A DNA stretch of 64,000 nucleotides, from NCBI GenBank assembly GCA_027313705.1, contig DAHVDE010000026.1, positions 1 to 64,000 on the forward strand, in the 5' to 3' direction. Origin of the DNA: Actinomycetota bacterium. GTDB lineage: Bacteria > Actinomycetota > Actinomycetes > Streptosporangiales > Streptosporangiaceae. Position 1 is the stretch's first letter. Every line of letters starts with the position of its first letter. The notes below the pieces were generated by a model. That model made no database searches and was not told the origin of the DNA. It saw only the letters and a list, made by a program, of their open reading frames with translations. Made by a program: the position numbers and the translations under genes. Positions 60,221-64,000 of this stretch are shown one piece after another.

Positions 60221-62020
60221 TTGACCCAGCTACAGGCTGAGCCGGCCGACGCGGCGACGGGACCTGACGCGGTGCTCGCGGCCCTCGATCCAGAGCAGCG
60301 CGAGGTGGCGCTGGCCGTTCGCGGGCCGGTCTGCGTGCTGGCGGGCGCGGGCACGGGAAAGACGCGGGCGGTAGCGCACAGGATCGGCTACGCGGTCGCC
60401 ACCGGCGTGGTGCGGCCGGACCGGGTGCTCGCGGTCACGTTCACTACCAGGGCGGCCGGCGAGCTCAGGGGACGGCTGCGCCAGCTAGGCGAGGTGGCGG
60501 GGCCAGGGGCCGGCCTCACGCAAGTGCAGGCGCGCACGTTCCACGCTGCGGCGCTGCGGCAGCTCACACACTTCTGGCCTAAGGCCGTCGGCGGCACGCC
60601 GCCGGCCGTACTCGACTCGAAGGTGGCGCTGGTCGCGGAGGCGGCGAGGCGGTTGCGGCTGTCCCTCGAGCCTGCCGCGCTGCGCGATGTCGCCGCCGAG
60701 ATCGAGTGGGCCAAGGTCACCCAGGCGCGCCCGCCCGATTACGAGGCAGCCAGCGAGAAGGCAGGCAGGACACCGCCACTGGCGGCTGGCCGGCTGGCCG
60801 CGCTCTACGCCGCCTACGAGGAACTGCGGTCGCAGCGGCACGTAGTCGACTTCGAGTCGGTGCTCGAACTGACCGCCGCGATCCTGGCGGCCCATCCGCT
60901 CGCCGCTGCTGCGGTCAGGGACAGGTACAGGTACTTCGTCGTCGATGAGTACCAGGATGTGAACCCGCTTCAGCAACTGCTCCTCGACCAGTGGCTAGGT
61001 CCAAGGGACGACATCTGCGTCGTCGGTGACCCGCGCCAGACCATTTACTCGTTCGCGGGCGCCACGCCCGGCTACCTGACCGGGTTCCGCCAGCGTTACC
61101 CGCAGGCGAGGGTCATCGAACTGGTGCGCAATTACCGGTCGACACCGCAGGTGGTGGCGCTGGCCAACCGGGTATTCGCCGCCTCAGGCCCGGTTGTGCC
61201 GCTGGTCGCGCAGCGTGATCCTGGCCCGCCGCCCAGCTTCACCGAGTACCAGGACGAACGGGCCGAGGCCAGTGCCGTCGCCAGGCAGGCGGCGCTGCTG
61301 GTCGAGGGCGGCACCGAGGCCGGCGAGATCGCCGTGCTGGTCAGGACCAACGCCATGACGCTCGCATTCGAGGACGCGTTCGCCGGCGCCGGGCTTCAGG
61401 TGCAGTTGCGCGGTGCCGAGCGGTTCTTCGAGCGCGGCGAGGTCAAGCAGGCCGTCGGCCTACTCAAGGTGGCGGCGAGGTCGGCTGCGCCGGATGAGAA
61501 TCCGGCGGCTCAGGTGCGCCCGATCCTGGTCGGCCTTGGCCTGACCAGGGAGCCCCCCGCAAGCCGCGGCCGGGCCAGGGACCGCTGGGAGTCCCTCGAT
61601 GCCCTCGCCGGGTTCACGGACGGCTTCTTCGCCTCGGTACCTGACGCCAGGCTCGCTGACCTGGTGGCGGAGCTTGAGTTGCGTGGTGCCATCGGGCACG
61701 CGCCCAGGCCAGGCGGGGTCACGCTGGCGTCGCTGCACGCCGCCAAGGGCCTGGAATGGGAGGTGGTTTTCATGCCCTGCCTCACCGAGGGCGCGCTGCC
61801 GATCGTTTACGCACGGGCCGAGGAGGCCGTCGATGAGGAACGCAGGCTGCTTTACGTCGGGCTGACGAGGGCGAGGCAGCGCCTTTACCTGTCCTGGGCG
61901 ATGGCCAGGGAGCCAGGCGGCCGGTTCGCCAGGACGCCCTCTAGATTCATCGAAGAGTTGCGGTGCCCGCCTGTACCGGGATCACGTAGGAAGGAACGCC
62001 GGCATGACCAAGGCGCTTGA
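60221..62020 (+). CDS. uvrD2: UvrD/Rep-type ATP-dependent DNA helicase (UvrD2-like)
   Basis: A 599-residue superfamily 1A helicase. Motif I is VCVLAGAGTGKTRAVAHRI, Ia VLAVTFTTRAAGELRGRL, II FVVDEYQDVNPLQQLLLDQWL, III CVVGDPRQTIYSFAGAT, IV ELVRNYRSTPQVVALAN, V VTLASLHAAKGLEWEVVFMP, VI RRLLYVGLTRARQRLYLSWA. It unwinds DNA 3' to 5' in repair. UvrD2 of mycobacteria is about 700 residues with a C-terminal HRDC domain; this protein ends soon after motif VI, so that domain is absent. The start is TTG 60221 with AGGAGG about 11 bases before. The next gene overlaps by 17 bases. Position beside mycoredoxin and whiB7 supports uvrD2. Confidence 0.93.
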   Translation: MTQLQAEPADAATGPDAVLAALDPEQREVALAVRGPVCVLAGAGTGKTRAVAHRIGYAVATGVVRPDRVLAVTFTTRAAGELRGRLRQLGEVAGPGAGLTQVQARTFHAAALRQLTHFWPKAVGGTPPAVLDSKVALVAEAARRLRLSLEPAALRDVAAEIEWAKVTQARPPDYEAASEKAGRTPPLAAGRLAALYAAYEELRSQRHVVDFESVLELTAAILAAHPLAAAAVRDRYRYFVVDEYQDVNPLQQLLLDQWLGPRDDICVVGDPRQTIYSFAGATPGYLTGFRQRYPQARVIELVRNYRSTPQVVALANRVFAASGPVVPLVAQRDPGPPPSFTEYQDERAEASAVARQAALLVEGGTEAGEIAVLVRTNAMTLAFEDAFAGAGLQVQLRGAERFFERGEVKQAVGLLKVAARSAAPDENPAAQVRPILVGLGLTREPPASRGRARDRWESLDALAGFTDGFFASVPDARLADLVAELELRGAIGHAPRPGGVTLASLHAAKGLEWEVVFMPCLTEGALPIVYARAEEAVDEERRLLYVGLTRARQRLYLSWAMAREPGGRFARTPSRFIEELRCPPVPGSRRKERRHDQGA

Positions 62021-62930
62021 TGCGGTCGTCGAGTTGCTTGATCTGGAGCAGATCGAGCTCAACATTTTCCGCGGCCGAAGCCCGGAAGGTGAGCGGCGGC
62101 AGCGGGTATTCGGCGGGCAGGTGGCTGGCCAGGCGCTGGTGGCGGCCGGGCGCACGGTGCCTGCCGACCGGCCGGTGCACTCGCTGCAGGCCTACTTCAT
62201 CAGGCCAGGTGACCCCGCCGTGCCGCTGATCTACCTGGTCGACCGGGTCAGGGATGGCCGGTCGTTCACCACCAGGCGGGTATCGGCCGTGCAGCACGGG
62301 AAGACGATCTTCACTCTGTCGGCCTCCTTTCACCATCCAGAAGAAGGCGTGGCCCATCAGCGGCGATCGATGCCAGAGGTGCCGCTGCCCGGGGAACTGC
62401 CCACGATGGCCGAGCGGCTCAGGCAGCGTTTCGGCGCGGCGGCGGCGGACTACTCGGGCAATAACCCGATAGATATCCGCCAGATTGGCCCCATGAGCAT
62501 CGAGGCAGTAAGCGACTCTTCGCTGGGTGAGCAAACCCCTGGTGCTGAGCCCGCCGACGCCGGCCTGCGGGCCGGGCAGCGGGTCGCATCGACCATGGCC
62601 TGGATCAAGGCGGACGGTGACCTGGCCGACGACGAATTGCTGCACGTCTGCCTCGTGACCTACGCCTCGGACATGACGCTGCTCGACTCCGTGCTACTGG
62701 CCAACGGCCTGTCCTGGGCAGACGGCAGGACGATGGGGGCCAGTCTCGATCACGCGATGTGGTTCCACCGGCCGTTCCGCGCCGACAGGTGGCTGCTTTA
62801 CGCCCAGGAGTCGCCGGTTGCCGCCGGTGCCAGAGGACTGGCCAGGGGCGAGCTTTACACCGAAGCAGGCGAACTCGTCGTCTCGGTTGTGCAAGAAGGT
62901 CTGGTCCGGACCGTCAGCCAGAAAAAGTGA
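62004..62930 (+). CDS. tesB: Acyl-CoA thioesterase II (TesB)
   Basis: This 308-residue double-hotdog thioesterase hydrolyses acyl-CoA: VVELLDLEQIELNIFRGRSPEGERRQRVFGGQVAGQALVAA, HSLQAYFIRPGDPAVPLIYLVDRVRDGRSFTTRRVSAVQHGK and SFHHPEEG in the first hotdog; LVTYASDMTLLDSVLLANGLS and ASLDHAMWFHRPFRADRWLLYAQESP in the second. Asp in LDHAMWFH-type and neighbouring residues are the expected catalytic set. ATG 62004 has GGAAGGAA nearby and overlaps the helicase gene. The whiB7 promoter begins directly after its stop. Confidence 0.94.
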   Translation: MTKALDAVVELLDLEQIELNIFRGRSPEGERRQRVFGGQVAGQALVAAGRTVPADRPVHSLQAYFIRPGDPAVPLIYLVDRVRDGRSFTTRRVSAVQHGKTIFTLSASFHHPEEGVAHQRRSMPEVPLPGELPTMAERLRQRFGAAAADYSGNNPIDIRQIGPMSIEAVSDSSLGEQTPGAEPADAGLRAGQRVASTMAWIKADGDLADDELLHVCLVTYASDMTLLDSVLLANGLSWADGRTMGASLDHAMWFHRPFRADRWLLYAQESPVAAGARGLARGELYTEAGELVVSVVQEGLVRTVSQKK

Positions 62931-62932
62931 CG

Positions 62933-62970
62933 AAAAAAAGTTGCCTGCACGTGGTACCGCTGCTTAAGGT
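62933..62970 (+). promoter_or_regulatory. Putative WhiB7-type promoter of whiB7
   Basis: A run of seven A (62933-62939) stands directly before a -35-like TTGCCT (62941-62946). An 18-base spacer follows, then TAAGGT (62965-62970) as a possible -10. An AT-rich block touching the -35 is the hallmark of promoters activated by WhiB7 with the housekeeping sigma factor. Transcription would start near 62977, giving a leader of about 530 bases. Confidence 0.6.
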
Positions 62971-63030
62971 CGGTGGTAGTTCATCTCAGCCAGGCGGTCT
63001 CGTGATGCTGCAAAGAGGGAGGTGCCCGTG

Positions 63031-63381
63031 ATGCTGAGCCTGATTACACCGGCCGACGCCGCGCCCGCGTGCGCGCCTTCCCGCATGGGCACGTGGTTCT
63101 TCTGCGGCAGCACGGCCGTCCCTCGTGACCTAGCCGATTGGCCGGCCGTCCTGGGTGCGCCCGACTGCGCCCAGAGGAGTGCCATGCCATTTGCGCGACC
63201 GAAGGCGCGCGAAGCGGTTTATCAGCTCGGCGACGGCACCCAGGCGTCTGGCCAGGCGGGATTCGCCGGGCAGCAGCGCAGCAGCAAAGTCAGGAACGCC
63301 CACACGACCCGTATCGCCGCCCGTCGCATGACCAAGGGTGGCGGTCATCTGGGTCCGCAACCGCCAAGGGATCCGGTCTAG
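63031..63381 (+). CDS. Leader ORF of whiB7 (attenuator peptide)
   Basis: A 116-codon frame begins at ATG 63031 with AGGGAGG eight bases before it. A second in-frame ATG at 63184 has AGAGGAG four bases before it and would give 65 residues. The product is basic towards its end (AHTTRIAARRMTKGGG) and matches nothing I know. The stop TAG (63379-63381) lies inside a hairpin (CCGGTCT/AGACCGG, 63373-63390), just ahead of the intrinsic terminator. Its last codons contain the antiterminator segment. It is most likely a translated control ORF rather than a functional protein. Which ATG is used is open. Confidence 0.6.
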   Translation: MLSLITPADAAPACAPSRMGTWFFCGSTAVPRDLADWPAVLGAPDCAQRSAMPFARPKAREAVYQLGDGTQASGQAGFAGQQRSSKVRNAHTTRIAARRMTKGGGHLGPQPPRDPV

Positions 63382-63416
63382 CCAGACCGGCCAAGATCCC
63401 CTAAGGCCGCGGACCC
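63351..63416 (+). promoter_or_regulatory. Antiterminator pairing in the whiB7 leader
   Basis: GGGTCCGC at 63351-63358, inside the last codons of the leader ORF, is the perfect complement of GCGGACCC at 63409-63416. The latter is the left arm of the terminator. The two foldings exclude each other. A ribosome near the stop codon would cover the first copy and permit termination; a ribosome stalled earlier would leave it free to block the terminator. Confidence 0.6.
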
Positions 63417-63437
63417 GCAGATCGGGTCCGCGGCCTT
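63403..63437 (+). terminator. Intrinsic terminator/attenuator upstream of whiB7
   Basis: Perfect 15-bp arms AAGGCCGCGGACCCG (63403-63417) and CGGGTCCGCGGCCTT (63423-63437) close a five-base loop. It lies 22 bases after the leader ORF stop and about 70 bases before the whiB7 start, so it must be overcome for whiB7 to be expressed. Confidence 0.85.
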
Positions 63438-63508
63438 ACTCATGCAAGGCCAAGGTTGCCGGTCAAGACGACAGACGTTGCGACAGCAGATGAGAGGGGA
63501 TGAAGCCG

Positions 63509-63955
63509 ATGTACCGGCGAGGATCCGCCGCAGTCATAGAGGACTCAGCGGCGGCCGAGGCGGAATTCGTGCGGGTGACCGCGATCAGCGGAAGCGTACC
63601 GGTCGCCGTGGTGGTGAGGTCGGATGTGGATTCGGCCGAGGCAACGGAGCCGGCCGGCCTGGGTTTCGGGCCTGCTGGTGTCGGGGTGGCTGGGGTCGGA
63701 TCTGTCGTGGTCGGGCGGGCGAGCGCGCCGGCCTGCTCGCAGGATCCTGACTTGTTCTTCGCCGAGTCGCCCGTTGACGTCGAGCTTGCCAAGTCCATTT
63801 GCCTGGGCTGCTCGGTCAGGGTTGCGTGCCTGGCCGGAGCGGTCGAGCGCAGGGAGCCTTGGGGCGTATGGGGTGGTGAGCTGTTCATTCGCGGCGAGAT
63901 AGTGCCAAGGAAGAGGGCACGTGGCCGCCCGCGCAAGGACGAAGTTGCCGCCTGA
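63509..63955 (+). CDS. whiB7: WhiB7-type iron-sulfur transcription factor
   Basis: A protein of about 148 residues. The WhiB domain fills the C-terminal half: first Cys in PACSQDPDLFFAESP, then CLGCSVRVACLAGAV (CxxC-x5-C), completing four ligands for a [4Fe-4S] cluster. It is followed by RREPWGVWGGE (G[VI]WGG turn contacting sigma) and the AT-hook RGRPRK near the end, the mark of WhiB7. WhiB7 induces intrinsic drug resistance genes when ribosomes are blocked. The first 75 residues are an unusual Val/Ala/Gly-rich extension. ATG 63509 has GAGGGG nine bases upstream; ATG 63500 has no spacing. The uvrD2/mycoredoxin neighbourhood agrees. Confidence 0.93.
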   Translation: MYRRGSAAVIEDSAAAEAEFVRVTAISGSVPVAVVVRSDVDSAEATEPAGLGFGPAGVGVAGVGSVVVGRASAPACSQDPDLFFAESPVDVELAKSICLGCSVRVACLAGAVERREPWGVWGGELFIRGEIVPRKRARGRPRKDEVAA

Positions 63956-63975
63956 TTGCCCGGCTGGTATGGGGT

Positions 63976-64000
63976 AGCCGCAGGCGCCGGACCTGCGGCT
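63976..64000 (+). terminator. Terminator after whiB7
   Basis: Arms AGCCGCAGG (63976-63984) and CCTGCGGCT (63992-64000) enclose CGCCGGA. The hairpin begins 21 bases after the whiB7 stop and reaches the last base of the window, so its tail is not visible. Confidence 0.7.

Noticed and set aside
1-64000. tRNA and rRNA genes
   Set aside because: No T-loop/acceptor arrangement or rRNA-like sequence was noticed on either strand. A covariance-model scan was not possible here.

Overview
The window is high-GC DNA from an actinomycete (class Actinomycetes). Evidence: a WhiB7-type regulator, mycoredoxin, ANTAR and DUF1707 proteins, PknB-style Ser/Thr kinases, frequent GTG/TTG starts behind GGAGG-like sites, and a gene block (fumC, glpX, xseB, xseA, lipid-droplet-type protein, ispH, ychF) also seen in mycobacteria and streptomycetes. 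The genus cannot be fixed from sequence alone; Streptosporangiales or a relative is plausible. No rRNA, tRNA, IS element, integrase or CRISPR array was seen.

Layout. 0-4.3 kb is accessory: a PIN/HTH toxin-antitoxin pair, an anti-sigma-type ATPase gene broken by an in-frame TGA, an unknown kinase-fold-like protein and a divergent UMP-kinase paralogue. 4.4-30.2 kb is mostly housekeeping: class II fumarase, a rhomboid protease, two secreted lytic-transglycosylase-like proteins with structured leaders, a Ser/Thr kinase, class I fumarase, a MarR regulator, a GH25 lysozyme-like protein, GlpX, exonuclease VII (its two subunit genes separated by an acyltransferase-SGNH gene), IspH, RmuC, YchF, a decayed histidine phosphatase, a regulator with an ABC exporter, and YajQ. 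30.2-33.6 kb holds an amidohydrolase and oligopeptidase B.

33.9-44.5 kb is a tightly packed operon for a Gram-positive-type conjugation/type IV secretion channel: TcpC-like, small TcpD-like, TcpE-like fused to a degenerate MinD-like domain, VirB4-like ATPase, VirB6-like polytopic protein, a small anchored protein, and a transglycosylase/NlpC-P60 wall hydrolase. No relaxase, coupling protein, integrase or attachment site lies nearby, so it may be a domesticated secretion machine.

44.5-51.4 kb carries a DrrAB-type ABC exporter, an acyl-CoA dehydrogenase, a tandem pair of N-acetylmuramoyl-alanine amidases, a class-A-beta-lactamase-fold lipoprotein and PncC. 51.4-59.1 kb has two tandem Ser/Thr kinases and a cyanophycin operon (cyanophycinase, cyanophycin synthetase). 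59.1-64 kb has an ANTAR protein, mycoredoxin, a UvrD2-like helicase, thioesterase II and whiB7.

The clearest regulatory system is the whiB7 leader (62.93-63.5 kb). It has an A-tract adjoining a -35/-10 promoter as in WhiB7 autoregulation, a translated leader ORF, an intrinsic terminator with 15-bp arms, and a competing antiterminator segment inside the last codons of the leader ORF. This is the layout of translation-dependent attenuation that would sense ribosome-targeting antibiotics.
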